The position numbers and the translations under genes were made by a program. The notes beneath the pieces are model-generated. The model made no database searches. It saw only the letters and a list, made by a program, of their open reading frames with translations, and was not told the DNA's origin. Shown here piece after piece: positions 1-10,901 of a stretch of 64,000 nucleotides of DNA (positions are counted from its first letter, which is position 1; each line of letters opens with the position of its first letter). Origin of the DNA: Pleurostoma richardsiae (lineage: Eukaryota; Ascomycota; Sordariomycetes; Calosphaeriales; Pleurostomataceae); contig JANBVO010000004.1 in NCBI GenBank assembly GCA_030052745.1, forward strand, positions 992,001-1,056,000, in the 5' to 3' direction.

Positions 1-721
1 TCGCCGGCTTCGGTTTTAGCAGCTTGAAGAAAGATGTCCAGGAAATCTCGGCTCTGGTCAAGTACCTACGCAGCATAGGCAAGCAGAAGGTCGTGCTCAT
101 GGGCCACTCCACGGGCTGCCAGGACTGCGTCGAGTATGCGGATGAGAACTACCAGAATGAGCCGGTGGACGGCTCCATCATGCAGGGCACGGTCTCTGAC
201 AAGGAGGCCATCTCAAAGATCATGAGCAAGGAGGAGCAAGAAGCGAGTGTCGCTTTCGCCGCACAGTTGATTGCTTCGGGCAGGGCAAACGATATCATGC
301 CGCGGGACAAGCTCCCGTCTGATTTCACTACGCCGGTGACTGCTTACAGGTGGCATTCATTGGCAGGCGTCGGGTAAGAATCACCTCCTATCAAATGGCC
401 TAAGATGTCCTAGAGCTCGCTGACTCATGTAGGGGTGACGACGACTTCTTCTCGTCCGATCTTCCAGACGAGAAGCTGGCCGCGGTCTGGGGCAGGTTCA
501 GCAAGCCGGTCCTCATCCTGCCCTCCGCGGAAGATGAACACGTGCCAAAGAGCATCGACGTCGAGAAGATGATCGGCAAGTGGAAGACATTTTGCGCCCC
601 GGGAATCGCGAGCGAGCTGTCTGGCCTCATTCCTGGAGCGAGCCATACTGTACCTCAGAGCGAGTCTCAGAAATGGATCTCTGAGCAAGTCGCTGCATTT
701 CTTCAGCAACTAGAGAAATGA
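1..721 (+). CDS. DUF1749 (UPF0613) alpha/beta hydrolase, 3' part
   Basis: The 5' end lies outside the window. The open frame enters at base 3 and is joined across one 59-bp intron (374-432, gtaaga...tag), ending with TGA at 719-721. Visible features are the nucleophile elbow GHSTGCQD, preceded by KVVLMG, and a late segment with LILPSAEDEHVP and PGASHTV. These would supply the acid and histidine of a Ser-Asp-His triad. The elbow and the block before it are typical of the fungal DUF1749 family. From memory, one member (SidJ of Aspergillus fumigatus) hydrolyses intracellular siderophores, but most members are uncharacterised, so the substrate here is unknown. There is no signal peptide in the visible part. 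The family call is secure and the function is open. Confidence 0.85.
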
Positions 722-1462
722 ACGACATGGCCACACTGCTTCTTATTTGCCTTATATACCAGCAACTGTACGTCTTCTCCTCCACCGTCTTGCCGTATTA
801 CCATAAGAGATACCAAGATAGATAGGCTTAGCGGCAGCTACCTTCAATGGTTTAGCCGTAGGTGCGTTTTAGAGGTGATCGTCGTCTGTTACGGCTAGCC
901 GAAAGTTGCACTGTAAAGTATGATACATACATTGAATAGGCAGATAACAACAACGCCACGACATTGGCAGCTGTGAACGCGGCGGCATATCGTGTAGGAG
1001 GAACGAGAGGAAGTACCTCTATACACGGGTGCAGATGGTGATCAGAGAGGGTTCACGTGATCGGCGCGGGGCGGGGCGTCGGGGTCCCAGCTAAGCCTCA
1101 TCCCGACACGATTCCGCGACCTTGGCTGGGGGCTTTGGGTACCTTACCTGCCTACCTACCTCCGTACTGACCATCGTGTCCGAATTGTACTGCCTATTTC
1201 CCCAACAACCACAGAATCAGCTTCCACCAGCGAATTCCCACATCTCACTGTATTCTTGACTCGTTGCCAACTTTCGAAGGATGCATTGCTTATAGATAAC
1301 CCCACGCGTTCCGTCTCTCAATGCCTTGAAGTACCTCAGCTGTCCCGACGGCTTCATCTCCTCGATAGACGACCCTCGCTCCGGGCATCTTAAGCCCATT
1401 TTTCAAGTTCTTCTTACACATCTCGACATACCCACTGCCGAATCCACGCATACGGCCCAACG
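722..1462. other. Intergenic, 3' region and kinase promoter
   Basis: No credible gene. It holds the 3' region of the hydrolase and the promoter and leader of the kinase. Visible elements are an E-box-like CACGTGA at 1054-1060 followed by a G-rich block (about 1066-1085), and a CCTACCTACCT run near 1150-1160 of the kind common in Sordariomycete promoters. Confidence 0.6.
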
Positions 1463-4400
1463 ATGGCGTCCTACGGCCACGCGGCACCGGCTGCCGCTGT
1501 CCACCCGGGCCAGGGCGTGACGTATGGGGCGCCGATGCCTGTGGCCCCTCCTGGTGCCCCGGCCGGTACATTCGTTCCGGGAACCAAGATTCAATGCGGT
1601 GGCCACCGGGTCGTGATACAGAAATACCTGTCGGAGGGCGGCTTTGCACACGTATACCTGGTGAAGCTCCCGAAGCCTGTAGACGGGACAGACCTCGCGG
1701 TCCTGAAGAGAGTCGCGGTACCTGACAAGGAAGCCCTGCGGGGGATGCGCACCGAGGTTGAGACCATGAAGCGCCTCAAGGGTCACCGCGCCATTGTCAC
1801 CTACATCGACTCCCATGCCTCGGAGCTACGAGGCGGGGGCTACGAAGTGTTCCTCCTCATGGAGTACTGCAACGGGGGCGGGCTGATTGACTTCATGAAC
1901 ACGCGGCTGCAGCACCGGCTGACCGAGCCTGAGATCCTGCAGATATTCACCGACGTTGCCGAGGGCGTTGCGTGTATGCACTACCTCAAACCGCCGTTGC
2001 TGCACCGCGATCTGAAGGTCGAGAACGTGTTGATAACGGCGACGGGCTCGAAGAAACGGTTCAAGCTCTGCGACTTTGGCTCCGCTGCTCCTCCGCGACC
2101 AGCGCCGACAACGGTTGTCGAATGCCGGCTGATGGATGAAGATGTCCAGAAGCACACGACACTGCAGTACAGGAGCCCGGAGATGATTGATGTATATCGG
2201 AAACAGCCAATAGACGAGAAGTCGGATATCTGGGCGTTAGGCGTCCTCTTGTACAAACTGTGTTACTACACAACGCCGTTCGAAGAGCAGGGCCAATTGG
2301 CGATTCTCAACGCAAGCTACCGGTTTCCTAGTTATCCCGCATTCTCCGACCGGTTGAAGAAGCTCATAGGTACGTTGCGTCCATCTGCCAGCATAAATGT
2401 AGCCTGTTCTCATGATATGACAGCTTCCATGTTGGTGGAGAATCCTCGGTCAAGACCTACCATATACCAGGTGTTACGTGAAGCCTGCGCCGTGCAGGGC
2501 CGCGAAGTGCCGATTAAAGACGTAAGCTCCTCTGCAAGACCTTGATTGGCATCGGCTGACCAGCGATAGATCTATTCTAGCAGGTCTCAATCTGAGCCGA
2601 GGGGTAATGGCACAGGCCCCATTGCCGACACACCTAAGGCAGCCCCTGTGGTCGGTGCTGTATTTTCCCCTCCTGCTCAGCAACAGAAGGTCATCCCTGA
2701 TGTGGTCCCGATGCGCCGTGGAAGACCGCCAGCGGCGTCCCAGCTCCCGGCAACCGACCCTGCGAAGGCTACAAAGCCAAGCCCGTCCCCGATGAGGGTT
2801 ACCGACGGAGATCCATTTGCAGCACTGGATACAAAGCACACCCCCAAAGGAGGAGCAGTAGACGAGCTGTCATCCAGATTTCCGACCCTAGACCAGTTCT
2901 CCCTGCTCCATGACCACGGAACGAAGTTCAGCTTTGACGACCCTAGCTCACCTCCGGGTCAGAAGCAGAAAGACCTCGGCCAAAGGGTCACGGAACGTTT
3001 GGCTGACGAAGCGTTCGCGGGAACACAGCCCAAGCCAGCACCCCCTGCAGAAGCCCAGAAACAGTCTATTGATATTCCACGATCCAAGCCGACCTTATCC
3101 ACTTCCCCCGACAAACAGGTGGTGTTGACGAAGTCAGCGTCCGCGCCTCCGAAGCCATCCGAAATGAGCCGGGCGTCGGCAATCATCAACAATACGCCTG
3201 AACTCCAAGCAATATCCTCCAGCACCGAGCAGCTTTACCAGCCCATACCGTCTAAACCTACAATGGTCTCGACAGGAACAATGACTACGCCTCCCCCGGA
3301 AAGGCCTCCATCACAATACCAGGTTTACCGGTTTCCTCCAGCCGACCACCACCGATCGTCAAGTCTTCCACGGCAGCGGGATCCGACAGATAGTGCGTCT
3401 CGGGCTCGAGCAGAGATCACATCATCCTCTCGGCCTGACACTACCACTCGAACGCCGTCTTTTAACGCTCGTCCTGCTCACTTACGCCAGCCCTCCTCTT
3501 CGCGTCCATCTCTGGAGGGCGGCCGCCCAAGCATGGAATTCCTCGAGCCAGTCACTAAATCTAGGTCTATGGTGAGCCGCCCTAGGCCAGCAAGCACACA
3601 TCTCGAGTCAAACCTCGACTTTCTCCGTGAAAGGGAGGGGATTTCGAAGCCACTACCATCGCCAGGCCTTCCTTCCCCTAGGTTCCCCGAGCGGGAGCCT
3701 TCGCCCGCCTTGGTGCCCCAAGACGAGACTAATATAGAGTCGAATGTGGATTTCCTCCGGTCAATGGAAGATTCCGACCCCAAGAGGACCAAACACAGCA
3801 AGCGGTCGAGCATGGGCGCATTGTCTGGGACTAAAAACCTGTTGGCCGGAAAGTTTGGTGATGCTTTCAAGCGATTCGAGGGCAGTCAGTCGGGCGGACC
3901 CGCGCCACCTCGGACGCCGTCACCCCTCAAGGACCTCGAACGTCGAGATTTGACACCGATCGCGGGCTCGGAAGCGACGGACGGGCGGAGCGATGATGGC
4001 CAGGTTCTTGAAGAGACGGATGACATGCCGCCGGAAATGCGGCGAGAGATCGAGCGGCGTCGCCTCTCACAGGAAGAAAAGCGCGTAGCGGCAGCGGCAG
4101 CTGAATACCGCAGGCGGCTTGCGGACCGCGGCCGAGGCGCCGACGCTGGCAGAGCCGGCACTGGGCCCACGCCGCTTCCAAAGAGCATCGGCGGGGTCTC
4201 GCGAGCTGTGTCGATCCAGCACAGGGTCCAGAACTTGCTGGATGAAAGTACGCGCTCCGGTTCCAACATCACGCGCACTGCCGAGGGCTACGGTCACTAC
4301 TCGGACACGGCGGGGCCTTCCAGCCATGCCGCTGATTCTCGTCCCGAAATCCCTCGAAAACCCATCAGTGGCAGTCCGGTGCCGGGTCAAGCGGCCCGTC

Positions 4401-4807
4401 CCCCTCCCGCCAGCGCCCCAGCTGACATTGGCGTACGTCGAGTTGCTACAATCGGCACGGGCCCACGGGATCAGCGTCCGACCTTGCCTCCAAAAGATGG
4501 CAAGCCGGCGGCGCCTCCTAAGCCCACGCACCTGAACAAGAACTTGACGAGCAATAGCAGCATCCAGAGCAGCGTGACCCGCAGCGCCTCGCCGGCCAAG
4601 CCCAGCGGGATTCCGCCGGCAGTGCGGGGCCTGCCGAGAGAGCAACTCGTGGCAATGGACCTGCCCGGACAGCCAGCGCTAGACATGACGCCGCAGGAGA
4701 AGGACGACTACATCCGCGACTTCAGCAAGAGGTTCCCGAGCCTGTCCTCGATAGAGATGGTAGAGCGAGATCTGGCGGCTGAGGCGGAGGGCAGGCCGGG
4801 CAGGTAG
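1463..4807 (+). CDS. Ark1/Prk1 (NAK) family serine/threonine kinase
   Basis: Three exons: 1463-2369, 2424-2521, 2570-4807, giving 1080 aa. The N-terminal kinase domain (about residues 45-325) has the Gly-rich loop SEGGFAHVY (57-65), catalytic Lys82, HRDLKVEN (181-188) and DFGSA (204-208). The activation-loop sequence LQYRSPEM and the overall pattern match Ark1/Prk1/Akl1 and animal AAK1/GAK kinases. Those phosphorylate endocytic adaptors and actin-patch regulators (Pan1, Sla1, epsins) at the cell cortex. The remaining 700 residues are low-complexity, rich in Pro, Ser and Arg with PP motifs, consistent with SH3 binding. A short conserved-looking block ends the protein (QEKDDYIRDFSKRFPSLSSIEM). 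The first intron is 54 bp, a multiple of three without a stop, so an unspliced mRNA would stay in frame. The kinase family call is firm; assignment to one yeast paralogue is not possible. Confidence 0.9.
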
Positions 4808-6151
4808 TGGCTCCCTGCGTGTCACTGAATGCTGTGGATTTACGAGCGCGCTTTGTCTTGTGGTTCTTGGTTGTCTGCCAGCAAGAAACACCTCCTCACA
4901 GCTTGATCGTAGCATTAGGCTTGAGGTGGCAGTTGTTCAGAGATAGTGTAGCGTCGTTGCCTGCGTCCGACACCTGACACGCATTTCTGCCGTCAGGGGT
5001 TTGGATACGACGCGTTATCAGCTTCAGAAAGTGCCTGTGCGGCGGGTGCAGTCATGCTGAACCAGTAGTAGATACGGAATAGACGGATACCTGAGTATTA
5101 CGTGCTCGAATGAGCGTTGCCTCGCATTCGCCAATGGCTGTCATAGTTCTCCTCACATCACAGACGACATGCAGATGGTTTCGCCAGCCTGACGGCGTCA
5201 TCAGCATCGTAATCAGGCTGCCACGAGCACATCCAACCTTGTCGGGAACAACGAGGGCATGCAATGATTGCAGTGGACGCCGAAGAGAATGGCCGGCCGG
5301 CCGCGACGACATTCGTCCCCTCTCGGATCTCCACCAATCGCCAAGCTCCCGAGTGTCTGCCTTCGAGGCCTTCACGCACATCTTACCCGTAGACTGTAGC
5401 GCGCTAGTCATGCCCGAGCCAAGCCCCGACACTGGCGTCTTCCTTCGGAGCCGGAGGCGGCCCTCGCTCGCACTCGGCCTCGCAGTGGGCCCCTGCATTT
5501 GTGCATCGCCCCAATGCTTGTGTGGACCTCCATTAGAGGCCAGGAGCCAATCAGCAAGTCTGACGCGTCCCAGCGAGGCTTTGCAGCTGGAGAGAAGTGT
5601 GTGTGTGTTGCCGTTCTCGTTATCGCTTTGCACTTCCCCCCCACAGGCACAAATGCGATGGCACTGTCGAACAAGCTTTTCCACCCCTGCGCTACGGAGA
5701 CAGAGAGCTGGGAATGAAAGGCCAGGAATCAAGCCCCTTTGGGCCAAGAGGCCTCTCAGGACTGATCTAAGGGACCTGTAGGACCCAGAGGTGCCTGTCA
5801 TTGTTGAGGCTGATGCTCCCCACACTACTCTCGTTCGGGTTCGAAAGCGAGAACGATAGCGCTCATCTTCATTGCAAGCGCATTTCTGGTTGCCGTAAGG
5901 CTGGATGGGACAAAGATTCCTTCCTTCAGGTCTGGGCAAAAGCATATATATCCCAAGGTAGGCGCCATGTAAGTTCAACTCTCTATAGCTTCTCGAAGAC
6001 ATCAGTCTCCTACCCATCAAGCCACATCTTCGAGCAAAGCCATTGCATTTAACCATCTCTATTCTGTCTCGTCTTGCCGCAGCGTTCTATATCTACACTT
6101 TCGGGGAGCAACAACTATTCAAAGAGAGGCATCCAGAGAACTCAAGCCATC
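4808..6151. other. Intergenic, promoter of the membrane protein gene
   Basis: Long open frames on both strands overlap here (5052-6056 minus, 5110-5781 plus), but their composition is not protein-like and neither shows a domain. I treat the stretch as non-coding. A TATA-like TATATAT lies at 5945-5951, about 200 bp before the next start codon, followed by a CT-rich leader. Confidence 0.6.
5945..5951 (+). promoter_or_regulatory. TATA-like box
   Basis: TATATAT within gcatatatatccc, about 200 bp upstream of the ATG at 6152, followed by pyrimidine-rich sequence typical of fungal transcription start regions. Position-based inference only. Confidence 0.35.
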
Positions 6152-7006
6152 ATGACCCTCAGCGAGATCAACAAGATCTCCATCGCGGAGATCTGCGTCT
6201 ACGTCCCGGCCCTCCTCATCGCCAGCTTCCTCGCTTTCCGCCACGGCTTCGGCCGCAGCGCCGGCTGGCTGTACCTGATCCTCTTCTCCCTGTGCCGCAT
6301 CATCGGCGCCGCCTTCGACCTGGCGTCCATCAGCGACCCTACCAACACCAACCTCTACGTCGGCTATTTCACCCTGCAGAGCATCGGCCTGGGGCCCCTC
6401 ATCCTCGTCATGCTAGGCCTACTGACGCGCGTGCTCGAGAGCGTCACCCGCGCCACGCGGGGGAAGCAGGGCAGCGGGCCGCTCGTTAACCAGCGCAACC
6501 TGCGCATCGTGCAGGTGGTCGTGATGGTGGCGCTGATCCTCGGCATCGTCGGCGGCACCGAGGTAGGCGATCAGATCTCCGACGTCGCGTCGGGGGAGTC
6601 CTCGTCGTACTCCATGCCGATGGAGAGCAAGGCCGGCGTGGCGCTCATGATCGCCGGCTACGGGCTGCTGGTGCTCGCGGCGGCCAGCGTCGGTGCGCAC
6701 TCGCTGGGCGACGTGGAGCAGGGCGAGAAGCGCCTGCTGGGGGCCATCTTCCTGGCGCTGCCGTTCGTGCTGGTGCGGCTCATCTTCTCGGGCCTCTCGA
6801 CGTTCACGAGCAACCCGAACTTCCGCCTCATCGGTGGCAGCGCCAGCTACCCGGACTACTTCCTGGGCATGTCTGTGGTCATGGAGATGGCGGCGATAAC
6901 GGTGTTCGAGGCCGTGGGTCTGTCGTTGCAGCAGCGACCGAAGGAAGGGGGAAGGTCCATACCGATGACGAGGTATGGAGGGTTGCCGAGCCGGGAGTCA
7001 GCTTAA
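6152..7006 (+). CDS. Seven-span membrane protein, DUF7702-like
   Basis: Single exon, 284 aa. The start is placed at 6152 (ccatcATGacc). An in-frame upstream ATG at 6074 would add 26 polar residues and fits the topology less well. I see about seven hydrophobic segments: EICVYVPALLIASFLAF, WLYLILFSLCRIIGAA, an LQSIGLGPLILVMLGLL stretch, VVVMVALILGIVGG, ALMIAGYGLLVLAAAS, FLALPFVLVRLIFSG and YFLGMSVVMEMAAITVF. Length and pattern resemble a fungus-specific family of unknown function often labelled DUF7702, distantly reminiscent of RTA1-like proteins. A basic tail with PMTRYGGLPSR follows the last span. Role and membrane are unknown. Confidence 0.75.
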   Translation: MTLSEINKISIAEICVYVPALLIASFLAFRHGFGRSAGWLYLILFSLCRIIGAAFDLASISDPTNTNLYVGYFTLQSIGLGPLILVMLGLLTRVLESVTRATRGKQGSGPLVNQRNLRIVQVVVMVALILGIVGGTEVGDQISDVASGESSSYSMPMESKAGVALMIAGYGLLVLAAASVGAHSLGDVEQGEKRLLGAIFLALPFVLVRLIFSGLSTFTSNPNFRLIGGSASYPDYFLGMSVVMEMAAITVFEAVGLSLQQRPKEGGRSIPMTRYGGLPSRESA

Positions 7007-7198
7007 GGAGATCATCTAGTGGAATGTGCGGCATGCCTTTCGTGTCGACGGATGGAGATAGAATGTGGGAACAGGTTCTGCGGATGTCGGAATAATAGAG
7101 GAGTCCAGAATCAGAGACGGGACCGCGACGATACCCGGTTTCATTTGTACAGCACTTGGTTATAACGCGAGAGAGTCGGCGACCGCGCAGTGATGAAT

Positions 7199-7507
7199 TT
7201 AAACCTTTCCAGACTTCTCTTCTCGAGGCGTATCTGGGATCAACTCGGGGTTGTGAGGCAGCTTCTCTCCACGAGAGCGGCCGTCGGCAGTGTCCAAGAA
7301 TCTGCGCCTTACAAAGCTGCCAACGATAAGGCCTCCTCGGAAAGCCAGAGTCTTCCTGGTGATCTCCACAGGACGGTCGCCATCCATGCATCGCTCGATG
7401 GTGATTGTCACTCGTAGCAGGTCGACGAGGTAGCAGATGTAGAACACCGCAACGATCAAGAAGACAGTGATGAGGGGCGAAAAGACCGTAACAATTGTGA
7501 AGGCCAT
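7199..7507 (-). CDS. Small single-span membrane protein, hypothetical
   Basis: An uninterrupted frame of 102 aa starting at a good context (agcaacATGGCC). The first 30 residues form one strong hydrophobic segment (VFSPLITVFLIVAVFYICYL), followed by a polar, basic tail with CMDGDRPVEITRKTLAFRGG and a final PREEKSGKV. This looks like an N-terminally anchored single-pass protein. I recognise no family. It is head-to-head with KTI12, sharing about 360 bp of promoter. An extra upstream exon cannot be excluded. Confidence 0.45.
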   Translation of the reverse strand: MAFTIVTVFSPLITVFLIVAVFYICYLVDLLRVTITIERCMDGDRPVEITRKTLAFRGGLIVGSFVRRRFLDTADGRSRGEKLPHNPELIPDTPREEKSGKV

Positions 7508-7869
7508 GTTGCTCTGGAGTAACTGATGATGAAGCTGCGGAACAATCTAACGGCAAACACGGGCCTGGCTCTCTCACCGGTAAATGTTGCTGCTGGAGAG
7601 ATTAGTTACCTGTCAGCAAGATTGGTTGTCGATTCATTCCGGAGATGATGAGGTTGGGTGCCTGCCAGGTATTAAGGAGGGATCTCAGTGTGTCAGGTGG
7701 AGCTGTGCCGCAGCGGCACAGCGGGTCCTCCGTTGCCAGCCGGGCGCCGCCCGCCCCACACCCCGCCATCGGCTCAAAATTTCCACAAGACACCCCGCGA
7801 TGCACAGGAGGACCAGACGGCGCTTCAGCTGCACACATAGGGACTAATCTGCGTGCAGAGGTTAACAAT

Positions 7870-9006
7870 ATGCCGGTAAGGCCCTTGGCAGACAGCCAGA
7901 AAAATCATCCGTTTACGGGGTAGTACTGACCAGCGGACCAGCTCATAATAATCACCGGCCTCCCCACGTCCGGGAAATCCACCCGCGCCGCCCAGCTGCA
8001 CGCCTACCTCTCCGAGAAGATCCAGTCACAAGCCTCCCCACAGCCCGGATCGGCAGCGACGCCGCCCCCCAAATACCGCCTGCACCTCATCTCGGACCAG
8101 ACCCTCTCCATCGACCGCTCCGTCTACGACCTCTCCCCCTCGCGGCTGCCCGCGCACACCCGCTCCGCCAACGCCTCCGAGAAGGACGCCCGCGCGGCGC
8201 TCTACGGCGCCGTGAAGCGCGTGCTGTCGCCGCGCGACATCGTGCTTCTGGACGGTCTCAACTACATCAAGGGATGGCGGTACCAGCTGTACTGCGAGGC
8301 CAAGAACCTACGCACGCCGAACGCCGTGCTGCAGGTTGGGTGCGCGGTCGAGCGGGCTCGGTCGGTGAACGAGGAGCGGATACGGAGGAGGGACGGGCGG
8401 GCCGGCGATGGTGCCGCCGGAACCGAGCAGTGGGTTGGCGGGAGTGAGGCCCAGAAGGACAGTGACGACGCAGCAGAGGAACCGTACGAGCCGTCGAACT
8501 GGGAGAACTTGGTGTTCCGCTACGAAGAGCCCAACGCCATGAATCGCTGGGACAGCCCGCTGTTCACGCTCATATGGGAGGACGACGAGGCGCAGACGCG
8601 CAAGGTGTTCGACGACCTGTGGGAGGCGATAGCGGGCGAGGGCAGGAAGGCCGTCAAGCCGAACCAGGTGGCGTTGCCGCGGGGGAGCACGGCTGGAGGG
8701 GACTTCCTGTACGTGCTGGACAGGGAGACGCAGGACATCGTCAAGAAGATACTGGAGCTGCAAGGAGATGACGGCGGCGCCGAGGTGAGGATATCGAGGG
8801 GAGGGCCAGCAGGCGGTGGGGATGACCTGGTCGTGGAGCTGCCGGGAAAGAAAGTCGGTCTGCCGCAGCTGCAGCGGTACAGGAGAGCGTTCATCGCGAT
8901 GAACAGGGGTGGTATCGGGTTAGAGGGTGTCGGCAACCTGGCTGTGAGCAGATTACGAGAGAGCTTCGTCGGCTACCTCAACGACGCATTCGAGAATGAG
9001 GAATGA
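7870..9006 (+). CDS. KTI12: KTI12 homologue, Elongator-associated P-loop protein
   Basis: Two exons, 7870-7875 and 7942-9006, giving 356 aa. The first exon encodes only Met-Pro. It is joined by a 66-bp intron (gtaagg...ctgac...accag) to LIIITGLPTSGKSTRA, restoring the family's characteristic MPL-start followed by the Walker A motif (GLPTSGKS, residues 8-15). Later landmarks are the LDGLNYIKGWRYQLYC block, YEEPNAMNRWDSPLF, and the C-terminal LRRSFVGYLN-type block (here LRESFVGYLN). Kti12 binds tRNA and supports Elongator-dependent wobble-uridine modification (mcm5/ncm5). An acidic, Gly/Asp-rich insert sits at about residues 155-185. The next gene, USE1, follows 303 bp downstream on the same strand. 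The call is confident because splice-site position and protein motif agree. Confidence 0.93.
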
Positions 9007-9309
9007 GTGAGGGAACTGATAGAAGCAGAATTATTAGACAAAATGATACCCCATTTCTTACTTACCATGTGCGATATATTCTTTGTGACCATCATGGCAC
9101 CGGTTCAGGGCAAATGCATTCAGACTGTTTCCTTCGAGGTTCTACTAAGGGTTCGGGTTATGCGACTACCAGCCACAGTAGCTCGCGCCACATTTGCACT
9201 TGCAGGTACCTGAGAGTTGTCCCACGTCACCACCGTCAACAAGCAAGATCTCTGAGGAAACACAGTGTAATAAAGCAGGACGGATCGTAATGGAAAGAGA
9301 TCACTCCAA
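9007..9309. other. Intergenic between KTI12 and USE1
   Basis: About 300 bp with no gene. It contains a consensus poly(A) signal AATAAA at 9269-9274 and the presumed short promoter of USE1. Confidence 0.5.
9269..9274 (+). terminator. Candidate poly(A) signal
   Basis: AATAAA 263 bp beyond the KTI12 stop codon and 36 bp before the USE1 start. If used, the KTI12 transcript would end almost at the next gene. Confidence 0.35.
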
Positions 9310-10463
9310 ATGGCCAGATTATCCCAAGCCTCTATTTCATCTAATCCCGCGACTCGGTCGCCCGATCCGATGACGGATCTGAATCGACTTCTCAGCCGGC
9401 TACATCAAACGGTCTTACGAGCAGACGCGGACCGGGAAAGGAGGTTGAGAACGAGCGAGTACGAGAGGAGCAAGGTCAACGTGGTATGTAGATAAGCAGA
9501 CGATCTTTGAATACTCAGGGCCTTCTAGGTGAACAACTTGCTGACTTCTTTTTTGCGCAGAATATTGACTATGCCCGAACCTTACTGACGCGGATGGAGC
9601 AGGAGGCTCTAACGATCAAGGTCCATTCTCGCAGGCAGGAGATGCAGACCGATCTGATCAGGAAGAGGGAGCTGCTAGAACAGCTGACAGACCGGATGAA
9701 GGACCTGGAAGAGATCGGCGCCAGCGCGGAAGATGACGACGACGCGAGCTCTGACGGCGAGGACATCCTAGGCGACATCATCGCGACGCCGAGCGAGAGC
9801 ATGGACTCCTCCAGATCAACAGACGTACCGACAGAGGATACTGGGGAGGAAGATTCAGAACCGTCACACCCTACAGCTGCTACGGAACAGCCTATCCCAC
9901 AAGAGATAGAAACACAAGCCGCAGCTGCCCTGGAGGAGGCGCCAGCGCAAGAGATAATCTCAGAGAAGCCCGAAGCACATACATCGCAAACTCTACGAGC
10001 GCGCGGCAGGCAACCCGAGCCGGACCCCGAAAAGCAAGACGGAGCAGACGCAACAGGCCTATCAACAGGTACGGCCCGCAGCCTGCTCTTCGGGAACCGG
10101 CCGGGCGGCGCCGCCCCGCTACCCGTGTCAGCGGCGACGACCACCGAAGCGATCCTGGACCACCAGCGGGCCGAGCAGGACGTGCTGTCGGAGTCGATTC
10201 TCAAGATGGCGTCGGACCTGAAGCTGTCGTCGCTGGCGTTCGGGGAGGCGCTCGAGGAGGACACGGAGGTGCTTGCGCGGACGGGCGAGGGCTTGGACAA
10301 GAGCGGGCGCGGCTTGGAGGCCGCGGCGGGCAAGATGAGCGCGCTGGTGAGGGCAACGGAGGGGAAGGGGTGGTGGGGCCGTATCCTGCTGTACGCGTGG
10401 ATATACGGCATGATGGTGTTCTTGGTGCTGCTGGTGTTCGTCTTGCCGAAGCTGCGGTTCTGA
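9310..10463 (+). CDS. USE1: USE1-type ER SNARE
   Basis: Two exons, 9310-9483 and 9561-10463 (intron 77 bp, gtatgt...gcgcag), giving 358 aa. The N-terminal block NRLLSRLHQTVLRADADRE...YERSKVNV leads into LLTRMEQEALTIKVHSRRQEM, typical of fungal Use1. A long acidic disordered middle follows (about residues 95-250). A SNARE-like heptad region comes next (about 255-320, with KMASDLKLSSLAFGEALEEDTEVL; I read Asp in EEDTEVL as the zero-layer residue). A C-terminal tail anchor closes the protein (about 332-353, ILLYAWIYGMMVFLVLLVFV). Use1 acts with Ufe1, Sec20 and Sec22 in Golgi-to-ER retrograde fusion. The start at 9310 has good context; Met21 (9370) is an alternative. Confident. Confidence 0.9.
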
Positions 10464-10901
10464 TGTGAGGGTGCGGGACTGTGCGCCCGCAGGAGGTACT
10501 TGTTCCCGCTGGTGACGACTTATCTGTGTATATGAGACTGCTTGGTTAATCGCGTTGGCGGCATGGCATACGGCGTTGAGGGTAGGGGTTGTCTTGAGGT
10601 TGGTCGAGTGGCGGCAGCGATGTTCACCGTGCAAGCGAGACTTGGCCATTGCGCTGTCCTATATTTAGGAAGACATGTATGATACTGAAACGGTAAAGCA
10701 ACGAGTAGGAGCGCTGTTTATCATCGGTTAGAAAGTCATTGCTGTGTGGATGCTCGCTCCTTCCCAAAGCGCCCCAGTTCCATCATATGTAGATCTTCCA
10801 GCTGCCACAGTTGCCCCACTGGTGAGCAGCCCGATTGCTTATGTGTGTGGTATTGATCCTCCATCATCCGCCGGATCTCCCAATGCCTCGAGAACTGCCT
10901 C
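10464..10901. other. Intergenic between convergent genes
   Basis: Shared 3' region of USE1 and the BRCT-WGR gene, which converge here. I see no gene or repeat in it. Confidence 0.6.

Noticed and set aside
5820-5870. GGTTCGAA resembling a tRNA B box
   Set aside because: No A box or acceptor stem at the right distance. The sequence forms a simple hairpin instead.
5052-6056. 334-codon open frame on the minus strand upstream of the membrane protein gene
   Set aside because: Irregular composition with no domain or repeat, opposed by another long frame on the plus strand, and it covers the TATA-like box and leader of the next gene. Chance open frame in GC-rich DNA.
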